A DNA stretch of 64,000 nt, taken from contig NZ_VTGY01000013.1 of assembly GCF_009729075.1 (NCBI RefSeq), positions 248,001 to 312,000 of the forward strand. Direction: 5' to 3'. The notes under the pieces are model-generated. The model worked only from the letters and a program-made list of their open reading frames with translations. It ran no database searches and was not told the origin of the DNA. This DNA comes from Mycolicibacterium sp. CBMA 226 (lineage in GTDB: Bacteria; Actinomycetota; Actinomycetes; Mycobacteriales; Mycobacteriaceae). A program made the translations under genes and the position numbers. This document shows positions 25,556 to 33,858 of the stretch, one piece after another. The stretch's first letter is position 1, and each line of letters begins with the position of its first letter.

Positions 25556-26952
25556 CAAAACAGCCACGGACCATCATCGACAAAATCTGGGACCAGCACG
25601 TCGTAGAAGAGCTCGCCGACGGCGCGTCGCTGCTGTACATCGACCGTATCCTGCTCCACGACCGCAGCGGCGGCCTGGCACTGCGGTCGCTACGCGACGA
25701 CGGGCGCGAAATACTCGACTGCCGAACGGTTTTCGGAACCATGGACCACGTCATCGACACCCGCAAAGGACGGGATTCCTCGACCCCCGTCCCTGCTGGG
25801 GCCATGTTCATCGACGCGTTCCGGGAAGAAGCCCGCCGCCGGGACGTCACACTGTTCGATATCGGCGACGAGCGGCAGGGTATCTCGCACGTCGTGTTCC
25901 CTGAACAAGGAATCGCGCTGCCCGGCACCACGATGATCTGCGCCGATTCCCACACCCCGACCCTCGGTGCCGTCGGCGCGCTGGCCTGGGGAGTGGGCGT
26001 CACCGAATGCGAGCACGCCCTGGCCACCCAGACCCTGGTGATGCGTCGGCCGTCTTCCATGCAGGTGCGGTTCACCGGGACGCCCGGTTTGCACGTATAC
26101 GCCAAGGATCTGATCCTGGCCCTGATCGCCACCATCGGCGCCGGCGGCGCCACGGGATGCGCCATCGAATTCACCGGCCCGGCGATCGAACTGCTCGGCG
26201 TCGAAGCTCGAATGACGCTGTGCAACATGGCTACTGAGGCCGGCGCCCGCACCGGCCTCATCGCACCCGACGCCACGCTCCTGGATTACCTCGAAGGTCG
26301 CCCGTACTGCCCCGGCGGCGACGAGTGGGCGACCGCGTCGCGCGGCTGGCTGGATCTGCAGGACGATCCCGGCGCCGTGTTCGACCACACCGTGACGCTC
26401 GACGCCGGATCGCTTGCCCCGCAAGTGACGTGGGGCACCAGCCCCCAACACAGCACCGGCGTCGACTCGCTGGTTCCGGACCCGGACGACACGTCGGACC
26501 CGTCCGCGGCCCGCCGCGCGCTCGAATACATGGCGCTGCAGCCCGGCGCGGAACTCTGCGGGCTGCCCGTCGACGCCGCATTCATCGGATCGTGCACCAG
26601 CGCACGCCTCAGCGACCTCCGGTTGGCCGCCGACGTCCTGCGCGGTCATCACGTCGCCCCGGACATCACTGCCATCGTCACACCTGGCTCCACCGCAGTC
26701 CGCCGCGCCGCCGAAGCCGAGGGCCTCGACAAAGTCTTCATGGACGCCGGGTTCGAGTGGCGCGAGTCCGGTTGCGGGTTGTGCTTCTATGCCGGCGGCG
26801 ATCGATTCGCGCCGGGCAGCCGGGTCATCAGCTCCACCAACCGGAATTTCGAGAATCGCCAGGGCCCTGGCGTACGAACACATTTGGCCAGCCCCGTGAC
26901 AGTGGCCGCATCCGCTGTCGCCGGGCACATCGTCGACCCCAGACAGGTATGA
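25552..26952 (+). CDS. LeuC-like large subunit of an aconitase-family hydro-lyase
   Basis: A 466-residue protein with the iron-sulfur dehydratase pattern: GTMDHVIDT near the N-terminus, CADSHTPTLGAVG, the cluster cysteine in IGSCTSARLSD, and two more in SGCGLCF. The usual GSCTN Asn is Ser and the usual PGCSMC is SGCGLC, so it departs from canonical LeuC. Starts inside the lyase stop (ATGA); ends three bases before the LeuD-like gene. Neighbours argue against leucine synthesis (no leuA or leuB) and for hydration of an unsaturated dicarboxylate feeding the lyase. Confidence 0.88.
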   Translation: MTKQPRTIIDKIWDQHVVEELADGASLLYIDRILLHDRSGGLALRSLRDDGREILDCRTVFGTMDHVIDTRKGRDSSTPVPAGAMFIDAFREEARRRDVTLFDIGDERQGISHVVFPEQGIALPGTTMICADSHTPTLGAVGALAWGVGVTECEHALATQTLVMRRPSSMQVRFTGTPGLHVYAKDLILALIATIGAGGATGCAIEFTGPAIELLGVEARMTLCNMATEAGARTGLIAPDATLLDYLEGRPYCPGGDEWATASRGWLDLQDDPGAVFDHTVTLDAGSLAPQVTWGTSPQHSTGVDSLVPDPDDTSDPSAARRALEYMALQPGAELCGLPVDAAFIGSCTSARLSDLRLAADVLRGHHVAPDITAIVTPGSTAVRRAAEAEGLDKVFMDAGFEWRESGCGLCFYAGGDRFAPGSRVISSTNRNFENRQGPGVRTHLASPVTVAASAVAGHIVDPRQV

Positions 26953-26955
26953 GCA

Positions 26956-27609
26956 ATGCTGCAACCCTTCACCCGCGTTACCGGGCTCGCCGCTCCGCTA
27001 TTGCGTGCCAATATCGACACCGACGCCATCAGTCCGTCCCACTACAAGCCCGTCGAACTGTCCAAGCATGGGTTCGAGAGTGCGCTGTTCCTGGACTGGC
27101 GGCACCGCCCCGACGGAACCACTGACCCCGATTTCGTGCTCAACCAGGATCGTTACCAGCAAGCGACAATCCTCATCGCCGGACCGAACTTCGGCTGCGG
27201 AAGCTCTCGGGAGACGGCCGTGTGGGCGCTGCGCGATGCGGGTTTTCGCGCGATCATCGCGCCCAGCTTCGCACTGATTTTTCAGACCAATTGCGTTCGC
27301 AATGGCCTTCTCCCCCTCGCACTCAGCAGCGAAGTCCACCAACAGCTCGCTGCCGAGACGTTCGCCGACGGTGCGCCTTCGCGCGTCGACATCGACCTGG
27401 TCGGCCAGACCGTCGGGGCAATCGGCGGCCCGCGGCACAGCTTCGTCATCGACTCCCGCGTCCGTACTCAGCTCATCAGCGGCCTCGACGCAATTGGACA
27501 GACGCTCCAACACCGCGACCGGATCGATGCGTTCCGCCACGTCGACCAACAGCGCCGACCGTGGATCTATCCGAACCCGCCCGAGAAAGCACCCGCCCGA
27601 TGCCGCTGA
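26956..27609 (+). CDS. LeuD-like small subunit of an aconitase-family hydro-lyase
   Basis: A 217-residue swivel subunit. N-terminal RANIDTDAISPSHYKP and the substrate loop GPNFGCGSSRETAVWAL identify the family; IIAPSFALIFQTNCVRNGLLP follows. Together with the LeuC-like subunit it should form one [4Fe-4S] hydro-lyase or isomerase. Its last codons overlap the next gene. The ~45-residue C-terminal tail after FVIDSRVRTQL is longer than I expect for LeuD. Confidence 0.88.
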   Translation: MLQPFTRVTGLAAPLLRANIDTDAISPSHYKPVELSKHGFESALFLDWRHRPDGTTDPDFVLNQDRYQQATILIAGPNFGCGSSRETAVWALRDAGFRAIIAPSFALIFQTNCVRNGLLPLALSSEVHQQLAAETFADGAPSRVDIDLVGQTVGAIGGPRHSFVIDSRVRTQLISGLDAIGQTLQHRDRIDAFRHVDQQRRPWIYPNPPEKAPARCR

Positions 27610-28178
27610 CTCCACTCGATCCCAAACCTGCGCTGGTTCTCGTCGACCTACAGAAATCCGTGGTCCAGGACGCTCCGATACGCCCGGTGATCGAACGCGC
27701 TGCACAACTGGCATCAGCGTTTCGCCGCCGCGGCTTCACCACCGTGCTCGTCGGACTGGCCCACGACCACGGCGCACGCCCGCCCGGTCGAACCGAGTTC
27801 GTGCCAACGCCGAACCTGGCGCGGGTACCGGCACCTGGGCGCGACGACTCCCTCGACGAGCTGGGCCGCCAACCCGACGATGTCGTGATCACCAAACGAA
27901 ACTGGGGCGCCTTCTACGGAACCGAACTCGACCTGCAATTACGCCGCCGTGGCGTCACCCACATCGTTCTCGGCGGCGTCGCCACAAGCATCGGCGTGGA
28001 GTCCACGGCACGCTGCGCTCATGAGCATGGCTACCACGTCACGTTGGCGACGGACGCCATGGCCGATCTGGATCCCGAGGCGCACCACCACAGCGTCACC
28101 AAGATCTTTCCGCGCCTCGGTGAGACCGCAACCACCGCAGAGATTCTCGCGGCTCTCGTGACCGCAGCGACGCCCTGA
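27600..28178 (+). CDS. Isochorismatase-fold hydrolase lacking the catalytic cysteine
   Basis: A 192-residue protein starting at an ATG that overlaps the LeuD-like stop by ten bases. Catalytic Asp (LVLVDLQKS) and Lys (VITKRNWGAF) positions of the cysteine hydrolase family are present. The nucleophile position reads GVATSIGVESTARCA, with Gly where amidases have Cys, as in true isochorismatases. A cysteine occurs five residues later. It may hydrolyse a vinyl ether-like bond, use another nucleophile, or bind without catalysis; calling it an amidase is not safe. Confidence 0.82.
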   Translation: MPLTPLDPKPALVLVDLQKSVVQDAPIRPVIERAAQLASAFRRRGFTTVLVGLAHDHGARPPGRTEFVPTPNLARVPAPGRDDSLDELGRQPDDVVITKRNWGAFYGTELDLQLRRRGVTHIVLGGVATSIGVESTARCAHEHGYHVTLATDAMADLDPEAHHHSVTKIFPRLGETATTAEILAALVTAATP

Positions 28179-28590
28179 CGCAGCCTCGTCACGTGCTGAG
28201 CACCGCGGCCGGACATAGTTCGCCGGTCCGCCCGGGAACTCAGGCCGACCGCCGCGCGACTAGAACTCCGAGGGCGTCGGAGGGACGAAAGATGACCAGG
28301 CTCAAGCACTTGGGCACTCTGGAGCGATGGTCGGGCGCACCGTTACGTGCCATCGCACCGCCGCGATCAGCTGGTGGCCGGCCTCATGGTCGATGCGCTC
28401 GGACAAGCTGCCGGTCAGGGCGATCGACACGCGGCGCTGGTGCACTTCGTCACGCAGGTTGCGGCCGACGAGGTTGACGTACTGCGCCGAGCCCTCGCCG
28501 CCGTCGACCCCTGCCGGAACGAAACCGACAGTCGCCCAGTGCGTTTGGCACCAAGACTCAGCGCCTAGCCGGAGCGACGTTGGGATCTAC
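28179..28590. other. 412-bp region with no clear gene
   Basis: Between the lyase operon and the convergent Ddn-like gene. A small dyad (gtgctgagcac, 28192-28202) follows the operon and may help termination. A 73-codon plus-strand frame at 28347-28568 has coding-like third positions but no recognisable family; the opposite strand is open over part of it too. It could be the remnant of a lost gene. I do not call it. Confidence 0.3.
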
Positions 28591-29019
28591 TCAGTCGGTG
28601 AAGTCGATCCGGACCGATACAGGAGTGGTTTCCAGCGCTTTCACCATCCCGGACCCCAACCGACCGAATTTCCGGCCGCGCGCGACGACATCGTCATCCG
28701 GCCTGATTTCCGCAACGCCGCTGCGCCACTGATGCCCTTGGCGCACACGGACATTCGGATTGTCAGTGATGTTGCTGCCCCAACCAGACCGCGTACCGTG
28801 CTGACAGATCACCCAAGCACCGTCTTCGTCGAACTGGGCCGATACCGGGACGCGACGCAACTGCCCGGACTTGCGGCCAATGGTCTCCAGTTCCGTGGCC
28901 ATCGCAGTGTGCATACCCAGCTTGGTCAGCCCCTTCACCACCGGGTTGAGCACATACCGGCCGATGGCACGCTCCCTGCGGAACTTGCGCAGCGTCTTGT
29001 CCGGGTTGGCATTCGTCAT
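28591..29019 (-). CDS. Ddn-like F420H2-dependent oxidoreductase
   Basis: A 142-residue split-barrel protein of the deazaflavin-dependent nitroreductase family: TELETIGRKSGQLRRVPV, GAWVICQHGTRSGWGSNI, NPNVRVRQG. Relatives reduce quinones, and Ddn activates nitroimidazole drugs. ATG at 29019 follows GGAGACAGTC. Upstream are a short dyad (ccacc-n5-ggtgg, 29048-29062) and accgattggt (29083-29092), possible operator sites. Confidence 0.85.
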   Translation of the reverse strand: MTNANPDKTLRKFRRERAIGRYVLNPVVKGLTKLGMHTAMATELETIGRKSGQLRRVPVSAQFDEDGAWVICQHGTRSGWGSNITDNPNVRVRQGHQWRSGVAEIRPDDDVVARGRKFGRLGSGMVKALETTPVSVRIDFTD

Positions 29020-29135
29020 GACTGTCTCCGTAGTCGAAGGCACCCGACCACCTGTTTGGTGGCCTCTTGGGCAGCTTAGTAGACCGATTGGTATACATCA
29101 ATGGCCGGTTATCACCCGGCCACGCGGGACGCCGA

Positions 29136-29486
29136 TCATCCGCGCCCCGCGTGGGCCACCTCATATCTCCGCAACAAGTCCTTCGAGAGGCGCCCGCGAC
29201 TACCGACATCGTGTCCGTTCATCCGTAGCCACGCACGAACTCGCTGATGACTTATTGGCGGCTCCTCAAAAGACGGCTGTTCCAGACGCCAGTTCGTTCG
29301 GACGCGCCGACGGCTGGCCTTGCGGGCCACCCGGATGTAGGGCTCGAAGGTGCCGCGCATCCGCAGCGCGTTCGCGTCGGACAGGTCAATCGCGTACGTG
29401 ACCCCGTCGATCGAAAACTCGATCGTCTCTGCCGCGGGCGAGCCGTCCAGATCGTCGGTCCATGTCGTCGAATATCGTTTCGCCAC
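29136..29486 (-). CDS. Lsr2-like nucleoid protein paralogue
   Basis: About 116 residues with both Lsr2 parts: an N-terminal beta dimerisation domain (TTWTDDLDGSPAAETIEF, GVTYAIDLSDANALRM) and a C-terminal helical DNA-binding domain whose SRGRLSKDLL carries the RGR minor-groove hook. Lsr2 silences AT-rich DNA much like H-NS. The N-terminus MAKRYST (GTG 29486) resembles Lsr2 MAKKV; a GTG at 29498 is possible. The linker FEPYIRVARKASRRRVRTNWRL differs from canonical Lsr2, so this is a paralogue. Confidence 0.85.
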   Translation of the reverse strand: MAKRYSTTWTDDLDGSPAAETIEFSIDGVTYAIDLSDANALRMRGTFEPYIRVARKASRRRVRTNWRLEQPSFEEPPISHQRVRAWLRMNGHDVGSRGRLSKDLLRRYEVAHAGRG

Positions 29487-29617
29487 CGGAACATTCACCC
29501 CTGTAAACCGACCTGCAACGCCTTCCCGGAGAAGCTAGTGGAGCGGATCGGGACGGGCAATGCGCTTTCGCCTCTTTTATTTCGGCTGGTCAGATGGTAA
29601 TGCCCCGGCACCGGCGA

Positions 29618-30859
29618 TCAGAAGTCGTCGGGCACGCCGGGGGCGACGGGCCAGCCGAATGCGATGGCGGTCCGGTGCAGCGAACCCGGAGTGAGTTCGT
29701 CGACCAGCCCGGCGTTCGCGAGCGCCTGCAGCCCCACCCCGCCGAGGTAGATGGCACCGAGGTCACGTACGGAAATCGCGATATCAGCCGGCGCCGTGGT
29801 GCTTTCGCATTCGGCACCGTCAGGACCTCCATGCAAGCGCAGCCGGCCAGTGTTCCACGGGCAGAACTCGTCGCTGACATCCAGCACCACGTCGACCGGG
29901 GCGGCGTAGCTTCGCAAGGTCAGCGCACGAGGCACATCGACCAGCCGCACGTAGATGCCGTCCCGGACCTGGCACGACAACGCACGCCGGTCAGCCACCA
30001 GGCTAAGGAGCGGCTCATCGACTGCAGCGCCGTCGTAATCCACCGTCCGGACCAGATCCATATCCAGCAGATACCGCCAAATCGTCGCGTAGGCACGATG
30101 ATTGGTCGCCAGCACTTCTTGAATCTGCAGTTCGCTGTCGGGCTGGCCGCCGTCGGTCCAGCTGACCTTGGGCCGGTAGATGGCGAATCCGCTGGCAGTA
30201 CCGTCGGCCTCGCGGTGCAGGAGGAAGCGAAGCTTGCCGAACTCCTTGCGTCTCACCTCGTTGTCGTGGATCCAGTTGTCCCACCACGGACCCGGCCGCT
30301 CCATCAGTCCGGGCCGCTGCACCATGGCTCGCTGATGAATCTCGGGTCCGCTGGCCAGCAACGTCTCGGCGTCGACATGAGCAACCGAACCCGCGCCGAG
30401 CTGGACGTCCGGGCGGAATCCCAGTTCACGTACGTTGCCGGAAAGCTCCGCCACCGGCACTGCCATCCCGTAACCGAAGCGCCCGTAGATGCTGGCCTCC
30501 GACGCGTACAGCATGGCCAGCGCCTCTGTTTCGCGTGCGCGGACGTCCTCGAGTTGGTGGCGCATCATCGCCGTGAGCAGGCCACGGCGCCGATGGCTGG
30601 GCGACACGGTGACGGCGGTGACGGCGGCCACCGGCGTGGTGCCACCGCCGGGCAACACCACCTGCTTCCCGAAAGCCCCTGCGGTGGACACCCAACGAGT
30701 GCCGTCGTGAAAGCCGAACATGCGGTCGTACTCGGTGAAGGCGCGCATCAGGTCGATCTCGTCCTGCTGCGGATCCTGCAAGAACACCCCGTACGACGTT
30801 GCCATGAACGCATCGAAGTCATCGCTGTCGCTGACGGTGCGCAGCGTCAAATCACTCAT
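29618..30859 (-). CDS. eis: Eis-type aminoglycoside/lysine N-acetyltransferase
   Basis: A 413-residue protein with two GNAT folds and an SCP2-like C-terminal domain. The acetyl-CoA loop is VSPSHRRRGLLTAMM, followed by LYASEASIYGRFGYG with the active-site tyrosine; the C-terminus ends in Phe, whose carboxylate is used in catalysis in Eis. Eis acetylates aminoglycosides at several positions and can acetylate host DUSP16. Length agrees with the family. The next minus-strand gene is the Lsr2-like gene 131 bases downstream. Confidence 0.9.
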   Translation of the reverse strand: MSDLTLRTVSDSDDFDAFMATSYGVFLQDPQQDEIDLMRAFTEYDRMFGFHDGTRWVSTAGAFGKQVVLPGGGTTPVAAVTAVTVSPSHRRRGLLTAMMRHQLEDVRARETEALAMLYASEASIYGRFGYGMAVPVAELSGNVRELGFRPDVQLGAGSVAHVDAETLLASGPEIHQRAMVQRPGLMERPGPWWDNWIHDNEVRRKEFGKLRFLLHREADGTASGFAIYRPKVSWTDGGQPDSELQIQEVLATNHRAYATIWRYLLDMDLVRTVDYDGAAVDEPLLSLVADRRALSCQVRDGIYVRLVDVPRALTLRSYAAPVDVVLDVSDEFCPWNTGRLRLHGGPDGAECESTTAPADIAISVRDLGAIYLGGVGLQALANAGLVDELTPGSLHRTAIAFGWPVAPGVPDDF

Positions 30860-30936
30860 GCCCCAAGGGATATCACAGGGCCTTCACAGGAGTCATCTGA
30901 ATTTCCCTGCAGCAAACAAAGACTGAACACCTAGGT

Positions 30937-31581
30937 TCACCGCTGGGCCAGTGGCGCCTGACTGTAGAGCCGCGCAAACGTATCGAGACGTTCCTGTTTG
31001 GTCCGTTGGAGGTGTGTGGCGATGGCCGTGCTGGCGGCTGCGGCATCGTGCCGCCGGATGGCGTCCATGATCGCTTCATGTTCGGTGGCCACGTCGGCCA
31101 GATCGTCGCGGTGCATCGCCTCACGGTCACACAGCCGCAGCCTGGCCACGAGATTGGTCAGGGTCTCCTGAAGCGTCGCATTGTGCGATGCAGCCCAAAG
31201 CACCTCGTGCCATTGCGAATTCAGCTGCCGAGCGGTCGCGGCATCCGTCGCCGCGGCCGCATGCTGGTGCAGCTGTGCGAGCTGAGCGACCTGCAATTCG
31301 GTTCGTCGTGCCGCTGCCGCCTCCGCGGCCGCTTTCTCCAGTGCGATGCGGACGTCGTAGATCTCGATGACATCGTCCGGTGAGCCGGAGCGAATGCGGT
31401 AGCCGCGCACGGACCGGCTGATCAGCCCCTCCTGTTCCAACCGGCTCAGGGCCTCGCGTACCGGCGTCCGGGACACGCCATATGCGGCGGTGAGCGCACT
31501 CTCGGTCAAGGGTTCAGCTGCGGAGAACCGGCCTGCCAACAGGTCGGCGCGAAATGCGCTGTGAAATGCGGTCCGTTGCAC
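30937..31581 (-). CDS. GntR (FadR/VanR-subfamily) regulator
   Basis: A 214-residue regulator: winged helix with AYGVSRTPVREALSRLEQEGLI, then an all-helical FCD domain with metal-ligand-like residues (D in DVIEIYDVR, H in QWHEVL, H in ATEHEAI). GTG at 31581 follows GGAGGACGG. It is divergent from the ECF transporter operon, with a tgtataca core between them, so it probably controls that operon. Ligand unknown. Confidence 0.87.
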   Translation of the reverse strand: MQRTAFHSAFRADLLAGRFSAAEPLTESALTAAYGVSRTPVREALSRLEQEGLISRSVRGYRIRSGSPDDVIEIYDVRIALEKAAAEAAAARRTELQVAQLAQLHQHAAAATDAATARQLNSQWHEVLWAASHNATLQETLTNLVARLRLCDREAMHRDDLADVATEHEAIMDAIRRHDAAAASTAIATHLQRTKQERLDTFARLYSQAPLAQR

Positions 31582-31628
31582 CCGTCCTCCAAGTTTGCGT
31601 TCCGTCGAGAATACATTTGGAGCAGTTC

Positions 31629-31636
31629 TGTATACA
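31629..31636. promoter_or_regulatory. tgtataca core, candidate GntR operator
   Basis: The palindrome tgtataca sits in the 151-base divergent gap, 48 bases from the GntR start. GntR/FadR regulators commonly bind t(t/n)gtata(c)a-type sites. A consensus beyond the 8-base core is not visible. Confidence 0.45.
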
Positions 31637-31695
31637 AGAAATACTCATGGTGACGCGAAGGCATACAGCTGTTGCGCCGGCCGTCCATACTTGTT

Positions 31696-31719
31696 GCCGT
31701 CGCGGTCCCGCGCGACGGC
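31696..31719 (+). promoter_or_regulatory. Hairpin just before the ykoE-like ribosome site
   Basis: gccgtcgcg (31696-31704) pairs perfectly with cgcgacggc (31711-31719) around a 6-base loop. It ends four bases before the AAGGAG of the first ECF gene, so it could tune translation or transcription. No TPP-riboswitch consensus elements are present around it. Confidence 0.5.
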
Positions 31720-31732
31720 ATGAAGGAGACGT

Positions 31733-32344
31733 ATGAGCACCCCATCCACCATTGATCGCCCGGTACTGCGCTGGCGCGTCGTCGATATCGTCGTTGCGAG
31801 TGTGCTTGCGACGGCGGCCGGACTGATCTTCGTGCTGTGGAACATCGCATCCAATCCGATCAGCGCACCTCTCGGCGCCGTGCTTCCCGGGCTGCAGGCA
31901 CTGCTCGGTGGTGGGTGGTTGTTCGCCGGCGTGCTCACTGCCCTGGTCATCCGCAAACCCGGGGCGGCCGTCTACGGCGAGCTCGTCGCGGCTTCCATAT
32001 CGGCGCTGGTGGGCAATCAGTGGGGTGTGCTCACCCTCGAATCCGGCCTGGTCCAGGGCCTGGGTGCGGAACTGGTCTTCGCGGTGTTCGCGTACCGGCG
32101 GTGGGGGCTGCCCACCGCGGTGCTCTCCGGAGCGGTCGCCGGGATCGCCCTGGCCATCAACGACCTGATCCTGTGGTACCCGGGTTCAGCCGCCGGCTTC
32201 GCCGCGGTCTATGTGGTCTCGGCGGTCCTCTCCGGCGCCGTCCTTGCCGGACTCCTGTCGTGGGTCGTGGTGAGAAACCTCGCCAGGACAGGGGTTCTCA
32301 GCCGCTTCGCGTCGGGACGTCTGGAACCGAGCCCCGCGTCATGA
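31733..32344 (+). CDS. ECF transporter substrate-binding (S) protein, YkoE family
   Basis: A 203-residue membrane protein with about six spans, starting after AAGGAGACGT. It matches the YkoE family (WRVVDIVVASVLATAAGLIFVLWN, GLVQGLGAELVFA, GIALAINDLILWYPG). YkoE-type S components serve thiamine or its pyrimidine precursor uptake. It is the first of six genes joined by overlaps. Confidence 0.85.
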   Translation: MSTPSTIDRPVLRWRVVDIVVASVLATAAGLIFVLWNIASNPISAPLGAVLPGLQALLGGGWLFAGVLTALVIRKPGAAVYGELVAASISALVGNQWGVLTLESGLVQGLGAELVFAVFAYRRWGLPTAVLSGAVAGIALAINDLILWYPGSAAGFAAVYVVSAVLSGAVLAGLLSWVVVRNLARTGVLSRFASGRLEPSPAS

Positions 32345-33858
32345 ACGGCCTGCGCGCACACGCGCAGGCGCCGAGCGATGCGGTGCGCTCCGTCGGCGCT
32401 GCCATCACCGCGCGCGGCTGGGGCTGGCAGCACGCGACACGCACGAATTGGGCGGTGCGCGATCTCGAATTGTCCATAGCGCCCGGGGAACGAGTGCTAC
32501 TCCTCGGTCCGTCGGGCGCCGGGAAATCCACACTGCTGCATGGCATTGCCGGACTGCTCGGCGGCGCCGAGGAAGGCCGTCAGGCTGGACAGCTGCACGT
32601 CGACGATGCACCGCCGGCCGAACGCCGGTCCCGCATCGGCATGGTGCTGCAGGACCCCGATTCGCAGGTGATCCTCACCCGGGTCGGAGATGACGTGGCC
32701 TTCGGGATGGAAAACCTCGGCGTTCCGCGCGATCAGATCTGGCCCCGGGTCCGGCAGGCGCTCGACGCGGTCGGGCTGAATGTGCCACTCTCCCAGCACA
32801 CTTCGAAGCTGTCCGGCGGGCAGAAGCAGCGCCTGGCGTTGGCCGGTGTGGTCGCCATGCGCCCCGGCTTGATCCTGCTCGACGAACCGACGGCCAATCT
32901 CGACCCCGCCGGCGTCATCGAGGTCCGTGACGCGATCGTCGAGTCGACGCGCCAGACGGGCGCAACGCTCATCGTCATCGAGCACCGCACCGACGTCTGG
33001 CTGCCGGTCATCGACCGTGTGATCGTCCTGGGTGCCGACGGCACAGTGATCGCCGACGGCACACCTGATGACACGATCCGACGCGAACACGACTACCTGG
33101 TGCGGTCCGGCGTCTGGGTACCGGACACCTCGCTGCCCGAAATCCCCAGGCGTCGTTACGCGGACGACGGTGTCCTGCTTCATGCCGCCAACCTGGCGCT
33201 GGGCCATCGCGGGACTGACCCGCTGCACACCGGACTGGATGTGGCGATCCGGCGCGGCCGGACCACCGTCGTCACCGGCCCCAACGGAGCGGGCAAGTCG
33301 ACGCTGGCGCTGACGCTCGGTGGGCTGCTGCGACCATCGGCCGGGCGGCTCACGGCCGACTCAGGGCTCGCTCCCCCGCGGTCGCGGCTCCAACCCGTCA
33401 GGTGGCGATCGAAGGAATTGCTCACCCGGATCGGGAGCGTCTTCCAGGATCCGGAGCATCAGTTCCTCGCCGGCACGGTCCGCGATGAGCTGTCTCTGGG
33501 GCCGCGAGCGCTGAGGCGAAGCGTCACCGAAATCGACACTCGCACAGACGAATTGCTTCAACGGCTGCGCTTGCAGCACGTCGCCGACGCGAATCCGTAC
33601 ACCCTCTCCGGTGGCGAGAAACGTCGGCTGTCCGTCGCGACCGTGCTGGCCACGGGGCCTGCGGTGATCGTCTTGGACGAACCGACGTTCGGGCAGGACC
33701 GCCGGACCTGGGAGGAACTGATCCGGCTGCTGGCCGACGTCGCCGACGCGGGGACGGCCATTGTCGCCGTCACTCACGACCTCGAGTTCACCGCACTGCT
33801 CGCCGATACCCGCATCGAGCTGCCGGCGTGGCAAACCGCAACGGAGACAACATCATGA
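32341..33858 (+). CDS. ECF transporter double ATPase (A/A' fusion)
   Basis: A 505-residue protein holding two complete nucleotide-binding domains. Domain 1 has [14 protein letters not shown] and ILLDEP; domain 2 has GPNGAGKST, LSGGE and IVLDEP. Such fused pairs energise YkoEDC-type ECF transporters at the inner membrane face. The ATG overlaps the S-component stop (ATGA) and its own stop overlaps the T-component start. Confidence 0.93.
   Translation: MNGLRAHAQAPSDAVRSVGAAITARGWGWQHATRTNWAVRDLELSIAPGERVLLLGPSGAGKSTLLHGIAGLLGGAEEGRQAGQLHVDDAPPAERRSRIGMVLQDPDSQVILTRVGDDVAFGMENLGVPRDQIWPRVRQALDAVGLNVPLSQHTSKLSGGQKQRLALAGVVAMRPGLILLDEPTANLDPAGVIEVRDAIVESTRQTGATLIVIEHRTDVWLPVIDRVIVLGADGTVIADGTPDDTIRREHDYLVRSGVWVPDTSLPEIPRRRYADDGVLLHAANLALGHRGTDPLHTGLDVAIRRGRTTVVTGPNGAGKSTLALTLGGLLRPSAGRLTADSGLAPPRSRLQPVRWRSKELLTRIGSVFQDPEHQFLAGTVRDELSLGPRALRRSVTEIDTRTDELLQRLRLQHVADANPYTLSGGEKRRLSVATVLATGPAVIVLDEPTFGQDRRTWEELIRLLADVADAGTAIVAVTHDLEFTALLADTRIELPAWQTATETTS

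Noticed and set aside
25690..26964. 424-codon minus-strand frame opposite the LeuC-like gene
   Set aside because: Shadow frame; no motif, and the LeuC-like cluster cysteines are on the plus strand.
25552..27609. LeuCD of leucine biosynthesis
   Set aside because: No leuA or leuB nearby, altered cluster motifs (GSCTS, SGCGLC) and a MarR-lyase context point to another hydro-lyase; sequence alone cannot exclude an isomerase activity.
28347..28568. 73-codon plus-strand frame
   Set aside because: Codon bias looks coding, but there is no ribosome site and no recognisable family, and the opposite strand is open too; reported only as a possible relic.
31582..31732. TPP riboswitch before the ykoE-like gene
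   Set aside because: None of the conserved thi-box segments is present; only a simple hairpin is seen.
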